Source: Lederbergia panacisoli
GTDB lineage: Bacteria; Bacillota; Bacilli; Bacillales; Bacillaceae_C
Assembly: GCF_024626525.1 (NCBI RefSeq)
Contig: NZ_JANJGU010000003.1
Coordinates: forward strand, 279,911-343,910
DNA: 64,000 bases
Direction of reading: 5' to 3'
Both the position numbers and the translations under genes were made by a program. How positions within the stretch are numbered: the first letter of the stretch is position 1; the number at the start of each line of letters is the position of its first letter. Of the stretch, positions 45,308-55,211 are shown piece by piece. Under the pieces are notes generated by a model. It was not told the origin of the DNA and searched no databases. It saw nothing but the letters and a program-made list of their open reading frames with translations.

Positions 45308-48300
45308 TTATTTCAAACGTTTTTTAATGATGGGTTGACTTTCCTCGGCTGACTGTTTATTACTGTTCATTGAATAACTACTATAATATTCATCAAGCCC
45401 ATAATGATATTTATTTCCTAATTTATCTTTATATTGAAGAATATAGTATAAATCATCTGTACTAACCTTTTGGTAACTTATTTTATTTGTGCCTTTTGTT
45501 AATTTGTAGGTTTTGGTATCTAGCAATGTTTCACTGTAATAACTATCGTAAACAAAAAGGTGTAAATCTACTTCTTCTTTTAGAGTAATTTCAAGAATTA
45601 AAGCTGTGTTTTCCCAGTAATATTCATTCGATGGAGTGAATGAAGGAATGTGGGATAATAGCCAAGTTGGGTCTTCATCATTTGTAATCTTACCCTTTAC
45701 GGTCGTTACCGTACCACCAGCATTAGCGGCTTTAAGGACATATACATAGGAATCGTCATATGTATAATATCCATTATCGTCACGTCCATCCCATTTAAAA
45801 GAATTAATTCCTGCTTTTCGGGAAGAGTTTTTCACGATTGTTTTTACTTTATCATCGTAACTATCAAAGATTTCAATCGTGACCGTTGCTGATTGTGACA
45901 ATTTATAAAATACTTCACTAGCAATTTCTGCATAATAACTATCATTATACTCGACTGTTTTTGGATATTCGATAGAAACCTTCGTTAATGCTACGATTAG
46001 ATTACCTGTATAAGAGCCTGAAAGCTTGTACTTATCGACTACGGTAATTTTATATTGATATTTTCCATCGGCCAATACTTTTCCGGATGCGTCTTTACCA
46101 TCAAACACAAATTTCTGTGTACCAGCTGCTTTAGAAACTCCGGATTGTACTGTTCTTACGACTTTTCCATCTTTGAATATTTGCACAGTAACTTTACCGG
46201 CTTTACTAATTTTATAATTATAGGTTGCATTTCCGGATGCCTTATAAACGAGATCTTTTGTCGCCTGAATCGTTGGTTTGATCCAATTCTGCAACGTGAA
46301 TTTTTTCGTCTTGCTTGATAACTTGTTGCCGACAGCATCCTTAACCTCGACTAGAATATAGTACTTTCCTTCCGCAACATAATTCCCTTTATCATTTTTA
46401 CCATTCCAATTTAAAGTAATGGTTCCTTTGTTGTAGGATTTGTTGCTGGTCAACTTTTTGATTTTGCTGCCTTTTTCGGTAACAACATAAGCCGTCATAC
46501 TTACCTTTTCTTTTACTGTAACTTTTGAAACTGATTTTGATTTGCCGTCTAGTTTATAAGTTGATGACGATAATGAAATCTTGGCTGTTGGCTTCACGGT
46601 ATCAACCTTTATGGACATCGTCGAATTTTTCGATTTGACCTTTCCAGAATCAATCGCTGAAACTACGAGCTTGTAAGTTCCGTCCTTCACTAACTTACCT
46701 TTGCTATTTTTTCCATCCCAAGTGAGTTTTTTATTGCCAACGCTGGTAGATTTATTGTTTACAAGTGTTTTAACAAGCTTGTTTTTATTGTCGTATATTT
46801 TTGCTGTCACTTTCCCAGGCTTATTTAAATTATAAGAAAGTGATAACTTTTTCACTTTAGGTGAAAAGGAAGCGGATGAATTCATTTTTACAGTAATTTT
46901 AATTTTATTAGTGATTTTAATTTCTTTAGTTTTACTGACCGTTTTTTTACCATTCGATAATTTGGCTACTACCTTATACTTGCCTGATGGTGCGTAAATG
47001 CCACTAGCTAGTTTTCCATCCCAAGATGTGGATACTTTTGTTTTATTCCAAACTTTCGACTTTACTAATGTTTTAACTGTTTTTCCTTTGGAATCTTGAA
47101 TGTAAAGAGATAGTTTAGCACCCTTATGGACAGAGAAAGAAATGGTATTTTTCTTTTTACTATCAACCGTAAAATTCGTATTTAATTTAATGCTCGAGAT
47201 CGGGGCAGGCGTTTTTTGCAGTGCTTTGTATGCATCGACACGCCCATAGCCGTAATAATAATCCCAGCCTTTAGAACCTAAATCTTTTGAAGAGGTTGTT
47301 AAAATATTTATTACTTGGTCTGCGGTCAATAACGGATTTTTAGATAAAATTAAGGCCGCTACTCCTGAAACTACAGGCGAAGCCATAGATGTTCCATTCA
47401 TATTTTGATAGGAGCTGCCGTTAATGGTTGAATAGATATCCTGCCCCGGAGCGGCAAGGTCTATATAATATCCGTAATTTGAGAAATTTGTAAATCCGTC
47501 ATTTTTATCAGTTGCACTGACTCCTAAAACAGATGATAAGGCAGCTGGATACGTGTACCTGGAAGTGCTGCTATTCCCTGCTGCTGCAATAAGGACGACA
47601 CCTGAACTCTTCGCGTATTCTGCAGCGTAATCCAATATGTAGCTATACGCTTCTCCGCCAAGACTCATATTGACTACGTCGGCGCCTTTATCTGCAGCAT
47701 ATACAAGAGCTACTGCTACGTCATACATATCGGCTCTTTCACCATAGAAAACATTAATCGGCATTATTTTAACATTTGGTGCAATTCCCGCAACACCTGC
47801 TTTATTCATGGAAGCGGCGATTATGCCTGCTACATGTGTGCCATGTGGATGAGCGGTAAAGGTTTTTCCGCCTGTGACTGCATTGTACGGTGAGACAATC
47901 TTCCCTTTTAAATCGGGATGACTTGTTTGAACACCGGCATCAATGACTGCGACCTTAACTTGGGACGATCCTTTTGTAATATCCCATGCTTTCGGCATTT
48001 GGATTTTCTTCAAATACCACTGATTTTTATAGCCAGGATCACTTGGTGTGTATTCTGATTCCACCTTGTAATTTGGTTCAACAAATTCAACTTCTTTATA
48101 TGTAAGTAAATCTTCCGCAATTTTGATTAAATCGCGGTCATCTTTAAATGTAACGAGCGAAAAAGTTCCTCCCGGAAGAATGGATGTCTCCGTTCCTTTA
48201 AACGTTTGAAGGATTTTTTGCTTTTTTGATGGAGTGATTGAAGATTTGAATTTAATCACTAGTTCATCTTTGTTGTACTCCCTATTCTCATCAAAAATAC

Positions 48301-48418
48301 TTTCTGTGCTAAACTTTGAAATTTTTGGTTCAACGTCAAGTTCTTCAGCAGATGCTACTGAAAAGAACATAAAAAAAGCAACGAATACGATTGAAAATAT
48401 CGAAACTCTTAGCCTCAT
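45308..48418 (-). CDS. Secreted subtilisin-family (S8) protease with C-terminal FlgD-Ig-like repeats
   Basis: The 1036-residue protein has a signal peptide (1-24) and a fervidolysin-type propeptide (about 50-120, DELVIKFKSS...VEFVEPNYKV). The S8 domain (about 130-400) has Asp in AVIDAGV (about 158), His in HPHGTHVAG (about 192) and Ser in NGTSMASPVV (about 344). Five FlgD-Ig-like modules follow, each marked by a W/F-DGK-type strand (WDGKLASG, WDGKNSKG, WNGKNDKG, FDGKDASG, WDGRDDNG). It ends in a Lys-rich tail. It should be an extracellular protease carried on a beta-sandwich stalk. The downstream SH3 pseudogene lies on the same strand but is separated by its own terminator. Confidence 0.92.
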   Translation of the reverse strand: MRLRVSIFSIVFVAFFMFFSVASAEELDVEPKISKFSTESIFDENREYNKDELVIKFKSSITPSKKQKILQTFKGTETSILPGGTFSLVTFKDDRDLIKIAEDLLTYKEVEFVEPNYKVESEYTPSDPGYKNQWYLKKIQMPKAWDITKGSSQVKVAVIDAGVQTSHPDLKGKIVSPYNAVTGGKTFTAHPHGTHVAGIIAASMNKAGVAGIAPNVKIMPINVFYGERADMYDVAVALVYAADKGADVVNMSLGGEAYSYILDYAAEYAKSSGVVLIAAAGNSSTSRYTYPAALSSVLGVSATDKNDGFTNFSNYGYYIDLAAPGQDIYSTINGSSYQNMNGTSMASPVVSGVAALILSKNPLLTADQVINILTTSSKDLGSKGWDYYYGYGRVDAYKALQKTPAPISSIKLNTNFTVDSKKKNTISFSVHKGAKLSLYIQDSKGKTVKTLVKSKVWNKTKVSTSWDGKLASGIYAPSGKYKVVAKLSNGKKTVSKTKEIKITNKIKITVKMNSSASFSPKVKKLSLSYNLNKPGKVTAKIYDNKNKLVKTLVNNKSTSVGNKKLTWDGKNSKGKLVKDGTYKLVVSAIDSGKVKSKNSTMSIKVDTVKPTAKISLSSSTYKLDGKSKSVSKVTVKEKVSMTAYVVTEKGSKIKKLTSNKSYNKGTITLNWNGKNDKGNYVAEGKYYILVEVKDAVGNKLSSKTKKFTLQNWIKPTIQATKDLVYKASGNATYNYKISKAGKVTVQIFKDGKVVRTVQSGVSKAAGTQKFVFDGKDASGKVLADGKYQYKITVVDKYKLSGSYTGNLIVALTKVSIEYPKTVEYNDSYYAEIASEVFYKLSQSATVTIEIFDSYDDKVKTIVKNSSRKAGINSFKWDGRDDNGYYTYDDSYVYVLKAANAGGTVTTVKGKITNDEDPTWLLSHIPSFTPSNEYYWENTALILEITLKEEVDLHLFVYDSYYSETLLDTKTYKLTKGTNKISYQKVSTDDLYYILQYKDKLGNKYHYGLDEYYSSYSMNSNKQSAEESQPIIKKRLK

Positions 48419-48607
48419 AAACTACCTTCTCTCTATTTAATCAATACTTCTATTTTAATCTCTTTTCATAAGGAAATATATAGAAAATATCGCAAATATA
48501 GACAAGCAAAGATTATAGAGTCATCTTCTGTCGTACGCATGCCAATTTTCGCGCATTTTCTGGTGCTATAATTATTTTATTCTTGGGAACTGAACAGGAG
48601 GGGAGTT

Positions 48608-49294
48608 ATGTCAAGTTACAGTTTAATCTTGTTGTCCGGTGGAATCGGAAAACGAATGCAGTTGAATATCCCTAAGCAGTTTTTGCTGCTTGCCGGTAAG
48701 CCCATTTTTATTCATGTACTGGAAAAAATAGATTTGATTGATGAAATAAAAGAAATCATTATCCCTTGTCCCAGCGAGTTTATAAGCAAAACACAAGAGA
48801 TTATTAATGATTATGGATTTTCTACCCCAATCAGTTGTATTGAGGGTGGAAGTTCACGGCAGGAATCTGTTTATAAAGGTTTGTTGGAAGCAGCATTTGA
48901 ACATGTGATTATTCATGAGGCGGTTCGTCCTTTTGCATCAAAGGATGAATTCAAACAACTTATTCAAGAGGATAGTGAAAACGCTATATTCGGTTTAGAT
49001 ATTCCTTTCACGGTATTAGAAGGCAGAGCGTTTGTTGAAAAAAACTTGGAGCGGGACCGGCTAGTGAATGTCCAGCTGCCACATAAATTTCAGCGGAAAA
49101 AGCTTTTATATGCCCACGAATGCGCCCGCGAGGACAAGCTAGAGTTCACGGAGGATGCAAGTCTATTTTTTCATTATTTTAAATCAGACATTACGATATT
49201 AAAAGGCAGTGAGGTAAATATAAAAATTACGAAACCTATTGATCGAAAAATTGCAGAAGCGATATACAAAGAATCTATCTTAATGGAGGATTGA
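48608..49294 (+). CDS. Second IspD/TarI-family polyol-phosphate cytidylyltransferase
   Basis: A 228-residue nucleotidyltransferase with LSGGIGKRMQLNIPKQFLLLAGKPIFIHVLE, EGGSSRQESVYKGL, HEAVRPFA and VNIKITKPIDRKIAEA, the TarI/IspD pattern. It differs clearly from tarI at 35073 (LSGG instead of LAGG, HEAVRP instead of HDSVRP). The next gene is an SDR reductase instead of a TarJ-type enzyme. This pair mirrors the two halves of Bcs1, the fused CDP-ribitol synthase of Haemophilus, so it likely makes CDP-ribitol or another CDP-polyol. GGAGGGGAG precedes the ATG. It heads a tight four-gene operon with two transferases. Confidence 0.85.
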   Translation: MSSYSLILLSGGIGKRMQLNIPKQFLLLAGKPIFIHVLEKIDLIDEIKEIIIPCPSEFISKTQEIINDYGFSTPISCIEGGSSRQESVYKGLLEAAFEHVIIHEAVRPFASKDEFKQLIQEDSENAIFGLDIPFTVLEGRAFVEKNLERDRLVNVQLPHKFQRKKLLYAHECAREDKLEFTEDASLFFHYFKSDITILKGSEVNIKITKPIDRKIAEAIYKESILMED

Positions 49295-49296
49295 TC

Positions 49297-50037
49297 ATGT
49301 CAAAAACTTGTATTATCACGGGTGCAAGTCGTGGAATAGGGAGAGCCATCGCAATATCTTTGAGTAATCGAGATGACATTACGAATTTTATATTAATGTC
49401 GAGAACAGAGACAGGGTTAGAAGAAACAGCAATGTTAATGAATACATCAAAAAATATTGAAGCGTTTGCGCTTGATCTTACACAGTACAAAGAGGTAGCT
49501 GGGGTCATACAAGAAATAGGCGATAAATATGGAACGATTGATATGCTGATTAATGTTGCTGGCTATGCCAATCCCAAATCACTTCTTGAAACGTCCATAG
49601 AAGATTGGGAGAAAACGTATAGCATTAATGTCCATTCTATTTTTAATATTACGAAGGAAGCCGTTAAGTTTATGAAAAAAACAGGTGGACAAATATTGAA
49701 TGTTGCTTCGACCGCCGGAAGTTCAGCGCGTCCAGGCTGGTTATCATATGCTTCATCGAAGGCGGCAATTATAAATATGTCGCAAACATTGTCAGCTGAG
49801 CTTTCCGAATATGGAATTTTAGTATATTGCATTTCTCCGGGAAGATGTGCTACGGAACTGCGGAAAGTTTTAGCTCCTGATGAGGATCCGAGCACCATTA
49901 TGCAGCCGGAGCAAGTTGGGGAGGTCGTAAATCAATTGTTATCGGACGATGAAGTTTGCTTGGACGGACAAAATATCGTTGTAAGGAAGCAAGTGAAAGT
50001 TGCGAGAAAAAAGGAATCTAGCGTATTGAGGCGGTAA
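49297..50037 (+). CDS. SDR-family reductase paired with TarI-like enzyme
   Basis: A 246-residue short-chain dehydrogenase/reductase. It has the TGASRGIGRAIA cofactor loop, LINVAGYA, ASTAGSSARPGW with the catalytic Ser, and the YASSK motif (catalytic Tyr and Lys). By analogy with the SDR half of Bcs1 it would reduce a ketopentose phosphate (for example ribulose-5-phosphate) to the polyol phosphate for the upstream cytidylyltransferase. The ATG lies two bases after that gene's stop, and GGAGG in its tail is the ribosome binding site. The substrate is an inference from the operon. Confidence 0.82.
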   Translation: MSKTCIITGASRGIGRAIAISLSNRDDITNFILMSRTETGLEETAMLMNTSKNIEAFALDLTQYKEVAGVIQEIGDKYGTIDMLINVAGYANPKSLLETSIEDWEKTYSINVHSIFNITKEAVKFMKKTGGQILNVASTAGSSARPGWLSYASSKAAIINMSQTLSAELSEYGILVYCISPGRCATELRKVLAPDEDPSTIMQPEQVGEVVNQLLSDDEVCLDGQNIVVRKQVKVARKKESSVLRR

Positions 50038-50040
50038 TTT

Positions 50041-51309
50041 ATGATAGAGACAGTACAAATCATCCTACTTATTCTTATATTGCTCTCGGTCAATCGACCT
50101 TTGCTAAAAAAATCGAAACTTATTGGTAAAAGAACGCTTGTCGTAATGGTCCATCTGTTATCAAAGTTGGTGCCCAAATCTCGTAAACTTGTTATCTTCG
50201 GCGGCGAAAATGGACAAGGGTTTAGGGGAAATACGAAATATTTATTTTTAGAGATGACGAAAAATCCAGACATTAAATGTGTATGGATTTCTAAAAATAA
50301 TAAAGTGATAGCATATTTATTAAGGCAAGGTTTTCATGCACATAAACATCATTCATTAAAAGGGATTTACTATCAATTACGGGCGAAGCTGGTTATCCAT
50401 TCGCATTCAATCAACGATGACTTTAGTAAATCCTTTTTAGGAGGTGCGATTTCGTATAATACATGGCATGGTGTCGGTTTGAAAAAGGTGTGGGGGGCGA
50501 ATAAAAATACTTTCTCTTATAAGGTCCTCCATGATCCCAATCCAATTAGGCGTTTTTTTGGGGAATTTGTCGTCAAAACAAATTTAGCTAAAAAGAATTA
50601 TATGGTGTCTACAAGTGAAACCGTTTCTTCCTACTACCCTGAAACTTTTTTAGTCCCGAAAGCTAATGTCTTGGAACTGGGACAAGTTCGAAATGATGTG
50701 TTTTTCAAAGAGACAGAAGAAGATGAGTGGATTCCAGAGTGGATTAGAAATGAAAAAATCATTTTGTATATGCCGACACATCGGAATTTTGGAAAGTTAG
50801 AAAGGGATATTAATCTCGTATTTGATTTTCAAATATTGAATGAATTGTGTAGGGAAAAGGGTTATACATTTCTCGTTAAGCGCCATATGTATAGCAGCGG
50901 TCAAGTTCCGATGATTTATGAGCGAATCGTTGATATTAGTGAAGCCTCTTATGATCCACAGTTATTGCTGAAGTACACCGATATATTGTTGACGGATTAC
51001 TCGAGCTGCTACACTGATTTCTTATTATTAGATCGACCGGTATTATTTTATTGCTATGATTTAGAGCTTTATTTACAGAAATCCAATGAAATGTATTTTA
51101 ACTATTTTGATGTGACGCCAGGCCCAAAAGTATATCATTTTAATGAATTCTTAGGAGAACTTGAAAGGTCGATGGAAACTCCCGCTCTTTACAAGGAAGA
51201 TCGAAAAAGAGTACTCGATATATTTTATTCTAAAGGAAATCAGCAGGAAGTACTTCAGAAGCAAATCGATTATATATATACGAATATACTAAAAGTGAAA
51301 GGTAGGTAA
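50041..51309 (+). CDS. Divergent CDP-polyol phosphotransferase
   Basis: A 422-residue TagB/TagF-family transferase with a hydrophobic N-terminus (about 5-18). Motifs are weaker than in the other copies: SYNTWHGVGLKKVWG (catalytic His), GQVRNDVFF, ILYMPTHRNFGKLE, LVKRHMYS (second His), LLTDYSSCYTDF and PGPKV. THRN replaces the usual T(F/W/Y)RG and H-S replaces WVANS, so acceptor or donor specificity may differ. It starts three bases after the SDR stop and is followed two bases later by another transferase, so it most likely uses the product of this operon's cytidylyltransferase. Confidence 0.82.
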   Translation: MIETVQIILLILILLSVNRPLLKKSKLIGKRTLVVMVHLLSKLVPKSRKLVIFGGENGQGFRGNTKYLFLEMTKNPDIKCVWISKNNKVIAYLLRQGFHAHKHHSLKGIYYQLRAKLVIHSHSINDDFSKSFLGGAISYNTWHGVGLKKVWGANKNTFSYKVLHDPNPIRRFFGEFVVKTNLAKKNYMVSTSETVSSYYPETFLVPKANVLELGQVRNDVFFKETEEDEWIPEWIRNEKIILYMPTHRNFGKLERDINLVFDFQILNELCREKGYTFLVKRHMYSSGQVPMIYERIVDISEASYDPQLLLKYTDILLTDYSSCYTDFLLLDRPVLFYCYDLELYLQKSNEMYFNYFDVTPGPKVYHFNEFLGELERSMETPALYKEDRKRVLDIFYSKGNQQEVLQKQIDYIYTNILKVKGR

Positions 51310-51311
51310 TT

Positions 51312-52454
51312 ATGAGGCTAATACCTACTATCATCGTAAAATACATATTAAGAGCTTTCTATGGATTCTTTTGCATAATGTTTAAACTCGATCCATATAA
51401 AGTGACGTTTGCTTCGTATCGGTCGAATGTGTTGAAAGATAATTTGGCTTTTATTTATGAAAGAATGATCGAGAAATATCCCGAATATAAAAGGGAGCTG
51501 CTATTTAAGAAATTCAATAGTACGGTGATGGGAAAAATCCAATATATATTCCATATGATCCCGGCATGCTATCATTTAGCAACATCGCGCTACTTCATTG
51601 TGGACGACTATTATTTTCCGATTTATGCGATTCATCCGCGGAAGGGAATGGATATTATTCAACTGTGGCATAGTGCCGGGGCGTTGAAAAAGTTCGGCTT
51701 AAGCACAGTCGGGAAGCCATTCGGACCAAGTGAAGAATATTTAAAGCATATCAAAATCCATGGGAATTATTCGAAGGTGTATGTCAGTTCGTCAGAGGTC
51801 ATCCCTTATTTTTCAGAGGCTTTTGATATGCCGTCAGAGAATATTTTTCCATTTGGAGTACCGCGTACAGATTACTTTTTTTCAGAGGAAGCAATTGATG
51901 ATATAAGATCCCGATTTTATATTGCATTTCCTAAGCTTCATAGAAAAAAGATCATTTTATATGCTCCGACATTTCGGGGGAAGAGCCACGATCAAGACGA
52001 ATTTAAATTGCCGTTTGATTTGGAAAAATTGGCGGGTAACTTGGAAGATGAATATGCGCTGCTCATTCATCTGCACCCGTATATGCAGGCGGATTTGCAA
52101 TTGGAAGGTAAATTTGCTTACCAAATCAAAGATGCCTTTGTCATTGAAGAACTGTTAGCAATCACAGATATTTTAATTACGGATTATTCAACAGTTTTCT
52201 TTGATTTTAGTTTATTAAGCCGTCAAATGATTTTTTATCCATATGATTTGGAGGATTATATTAGGAGCAGGGATTTTTATTATCAATATGAGGATGTGAT
52301 TCCGGGGCCGATGGCGACAGATACGAATTCCCTTGTGCAATTGATTAATGCAGGTTCTTTTAATGATGAGAGAATTTCTGCCTTTAGGGATCGTTTTTTT
52401 GATTATCAGGATGGGAAAGCGACTGAGAGGATTGTTGAACATATATTTAAATAA
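51312..52454 (+). CDS. CDP-ribitol/CDP-glycerol transferase, TarL/TarK-like (copy B)
   Basis: A 380-residue transferase that aligns from its first residue (MRLIPTIIVKY) to its end with the gene at 36844. It shares FASYRSN, IIQLWHSAGALKKFGLSTVGKPFG (catalytic His), GVPRTDYFF, ILYAPTFRGKSHDQDEF, IHLHPYMQ (second His), LITDYSTVFFDF and PGPMA. The two are clear paralogs, as TarK and TarL are in Staphylococcus. It is the last gene of the TarI2-SDR-transferase-transferase operon. Having one copy in each cytidylyltransferase operon suggests two related polymers or two stages of one. GGTAGGTAATT precedes the ATG. Confidence 0.87.
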   Translation: MRLIPTIIVKYILRAFYGFFCIMFKLDPYKVTFASYRSNVLKDNLAFIYERMIEKYPEYKRELLFKKFNSTVMGKIQYIFHMIPACYHLATSRYFIVDDYYFPIYAIHPRKGMDIIQLWHSAGALKKFGLSTVGKPFGPSEEYLKHIKIHGNYSKVYVSSSEVIPYFSEAFDMPSENIFPFGVPRTDYFFSEEAIDDIRSRFYIAFPKLHRKKIILYAPTFRGKSHDQDEFKLPFDLEKLAGNLEDEYALLIHLHPYMQADLQLEGKFAYQIKDAFVIEELLAITDILITDYSTVFFDFSLLSRQMIFYPYDLEDYIRSRDFYYQYEDVIPGPMATDTNSLVQLINAGSFNDERISAFRDRFFDYQDGKATERIVEHIFK

Positions 52455-52688
52455 GAATTTGAAGGGATTGTTACAAAAATTCGGTGGAATTGACTTTTTG
52501 TGGCAGTCCTATTATTTTTTTCCAAAAAAACCAACAAAAAGGTCGGAAAATCTAGTAAAATAATAGTTATCAATGTAAGAAAGGAAGATTAGTATAAGAA
52601 TGACTTTTGACTTATTGAATCCAATCATATTCTGACGATAGATGTAATAAGAAGCTATAAATCTAGTAAACTAATGGAGCGTGAACCG

Positions 52689-55046
52689 ATGAAGCTGATG
52701 AAGAAACTATTTTTATTGACAGCAATTTTACTAACATGTGCAACTCTGTCTCCATTTTCAAATATGCCAGCAGAAGCAGCAAGTAAAACGCAAAAAATCA
52801 CTAAAACCACTTTTCAAACGACAGATAATTTAAATTTACGAAGTGGCACTAAGGCGAATGATCGAGTAATCTTGACGATTCCTAAGGGGAAAAAGGTTAC
52901 TGCGACAGCAATAAATGGTGATCGTTATAAGGTGTCCTATACGTATAAATCGAATGGGAAAAATGTAACAAAAACTGGCTGGGTCCATAAGAATTACGTA
53001 AAAGAATATTATCAATATACGAAAACGAGCAAAACATATTATGAAGCTTCGAAGACTGCGAATCTTCGTTCTACAGCAGATACAAAGAAAAAAGTAGTCA
53101 GCAAGATTGCGAAAGGGAATGTTGCATACTCTACGCAAAAAGTTGTGAACAGCATTGGGAAAACATGGTATAGAGTATCTGTCAGCGGAAAGAATTATTA
53201 TGTTTCAAGTGCTGATGTGAAAAAAGTTACATCTAAAACCTTTTCACAAACGAAGTATTTAGCGAAGAATGACACGAATCTTTATTCTTCATATAGCACT
53301 ACTTCCACAAAACTTATTAAAATCCCAAAAGGTTCATTAGTTACATCAACACAACGAATCGGTAATTGGTATAAGATAAAGTTTAGCGGAAAAACCGGCT
53401 ATATTGCGATAGGGAATTTTGTGAAGTTTGTTAGCCCAGCAGAAGAAAAAATGAGTAAAGCAACATACAACACAACAGCTAAGTCTGACTTAAAACAATA
53501 TGCGCATAGTTCTTCAAAGACGCTTGCCTCTATTCCAAAAGGTATAAACGTGACCCCAACGCACAAAACATCTAATGGATGGTTCAAGATTAAGTACGAT
53601 GGAAAAACGGGGTATATTCTAGGTACTAAAGTAAAAGAAGTGAAGAAGGAAGAGCAGCCTGCAGTGGAACCACCGAAGGAAGAGCCTCCTAAAGTAGAGG
53701 TGCCAAAGGAAGATCCGCCAAAGGTAGAACCGCCTAAGGAAGATCCGCCAAAAGTGGAACCGCCTAAGGAAGATCCTCCTACAGAAAAAATCAAAGAAGA
53801 GGCAATACCTGAGAAAACGTATTGGGTGAAAGCAGATTTAAACTTAAGAAAAACTGCTGATACTACTTACGATCCAATTTTAACAATCCCGAAAAATAAC
53901 ATTGTAATCCCGACCCATAAAACATCTAATAATTGGTATAAAGTGAAATATAACGGAAAAACCGGCTATGTTTCAGGGTCTTATTTGCAAGAAGTCAAAA
54001 CGGGCGATCCAATGAACGGGCGCACAGGCTACCAATTTATTGATTTGCGCACACCATCGCCTGTAACCGCGGCGCAAATTAATAATTATATTGCTAATTA
54101 TGAAAATCTGTCTAAGAAAAAAAGTGTTTTAAATGGAAAAGGACAAGTATTCATTGATTCGGCAAAAAAATACGGAGTGAATGCCCTGTATCTAGCAGCC
54201 CACGCCATTCATGAGAGTGCATATGGAACGTCGAGCCTGTCATTTGGGAAATACAATTTCTTCGGATTTGGAGCATTTGATGCAACACCTTATGTAGGTG
54301 CATACCGATTTCCAACGATCAATTCAGGCATAGACTTTATTGCTAGTGAAATGAAATCGACTTATCTCAATCCTGCTAATTGGAAATTCAAAGGTTACCA
54401 CTTAGGATTTAGCTCAAAAACGCTAGGTAATGTCAGAGCTGATGGTATCAGCGAAGGAATGAATTTTTACTATGCGACTGATGAGAAGTGGGGACAAAAA
54501 ATAGCGAGTCATATGGAAAAAATCCTGCCTTATAGTAAGGCTTACTATGACAAGGCTGCTGCAAATACAACAGTCCCAGCACGCCCAGGTACACCTGCAG
54601 GAAGTGATGTATTTCCAACTGATATAATAGCAACAGCGAATAGCACCTTATATTTGAGAAGCCAAAAAGGTGGAAGCGATAATGCGGGCAGCATTGTAAA
54701 AGGAAAAACATTCACCGTTCTCGAAAAAACAAATGACTATTGGGTAAAGCTCAATTACGGAGGCAAAGTATACTGGACAAATAGCATCAAATTCGATGTC
54801 TATAAAAGCTATTTTACAGTCCAAAACCTCGGCAGAGTGAATACCGATGGATTAAATATTCGACCTGAAGCAAGCACTAGTAAAGCACCAATAGGGCAAC
54901 TTGGATTTAACGACTATGTTTCTATTGTTCTGAACAAAGACGGAACCCTGAAGATGGATAGCACCAAAACATGGTATCAAATCAAACTATCGGATGGAAA
55001 AACTGGCTGGGTCAGCAGCTCCTATGTTACAAGAGAACTAAAATAA
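52689..55046 (+). CDS. Secreted beta-N-acetylglucosaminidase with seven SH3 modules
   Basis: The protein of about 785 residues has a signal peptide (to about 30) and four SH3-like modules (about 37-320; NLNLRSGT, TANLRSTA, DTNLYSSY and a degenerate copy). A Pro/Lys/Glu repeat linker follows (about 325-370, PPKVEPPKEDPPK repeats), then a fifth SH3 module, a glucosaminidase domain (about 480-620) and two C-terminal SH3 modules. The expected catalytic Glu is in AAHAIHESAYG, with YNFFGFGAFD. It should cut peptidoglycan glycan strands while the SH3 modules bind the wall. ATG 52689 follows GGAGCGTG; the in-frame ATG at 52674 lies inside that site. It is the second glucosaminidase here, with a different binding-module set. 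Confidence 0.9.
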   Translation: MKLMKKLFLLTAILLTCATLSPFSNMPAEAASKTQKITKTTFQTTDNLNLRSGTKANDRVILTIPKGKKVTATAINGDRYKVSYTYKSNGKNVTKTGWVHKNYVKEYYQYTKTSKTYYEASKTANLRSTADTKKKVVSKIAKGNVAYSTQKVVNSIGKTWYRVSVSGKNYYVSSADVKKVTSKTFSQTKYLAKNDTNLYSSYSTTSTKLIKIPKGSLVTSTQRIGNWYKIKFSGKTGYIAIGNFVKFVSPAEEKMSKATYNTTAKSDLKQYAHSSSKTLASIPKGINVTPTHKTSNGWFKIKYDGKTGYILGTKVKEVKKEEQPAVEPPKEEPPKVEVPKEDPPKVEPPKEDPPKVEPPKEDPPTEKIKEEAIPEKTYWVKADLNLRKTADTTYDPILTIPKNNIVIPTHKTSNNWYKVKYNGKTGYVSGSYLQEVKTGDPMNGRTGYQFIDLRTPSPVTAAQINNYIANYENLSKKKSVLNGKGQVFIDSAKKYGVNALYLAAHAIHESAYGTSSLSFGKYNFFGFGAFDATPYVGAYRFPTINSGIDFIASEMKSTYLNPANWKFKGYHLGFSSKTLGNVRADGISEGMNFYYATDEKWGQKIASHMEKILPYSKAYYDKAAANTTVPARPGTPAGSDVFPTDIIATANSTLYLRSQKGGSDNAGSIVKGKTFTVLEKTNDYWVKLNYGGKVYWTNSIKFDVYKSYFTVQNLGRVNTDGLNIRPEASTSKAPIGQLGFNDYVSIVLNKDGTLKMDSTKTWYQIKLSDGKTGWVSSSYVTRELK

Positions 55047-55064
55047 ATAAATTATATTTTTAGC

Positions 55065-55097
55065 AAATCTGCCGCTGAAACAGTGGCAGATTTTTTT
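55065..55097 (+). terminator. Glucosaminidase gene terminator
   Basis: AAATCTGCC pairs with GGCAGATTT, followed by a T-run. Confidence 0.88.
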
Positions 55098-55211
55098 ATG
55101 TTAATTTATCCCCTTCAACTTATTCTAGGGGTAATTTTATCGTTTCGTTTCACGTACTTTCATCAGTTAATTTAAAAATAACATCAATATCTGTTTGGTT
55201 TTCATCAATAC

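Noticed and set aside
53399-53794. Minus-strand frame with Gly/Ser-Thr repeats
   Set aside because: It is the shadow of the Pro/Lys/Glu linker of the glucosaminidase on the plus strand.
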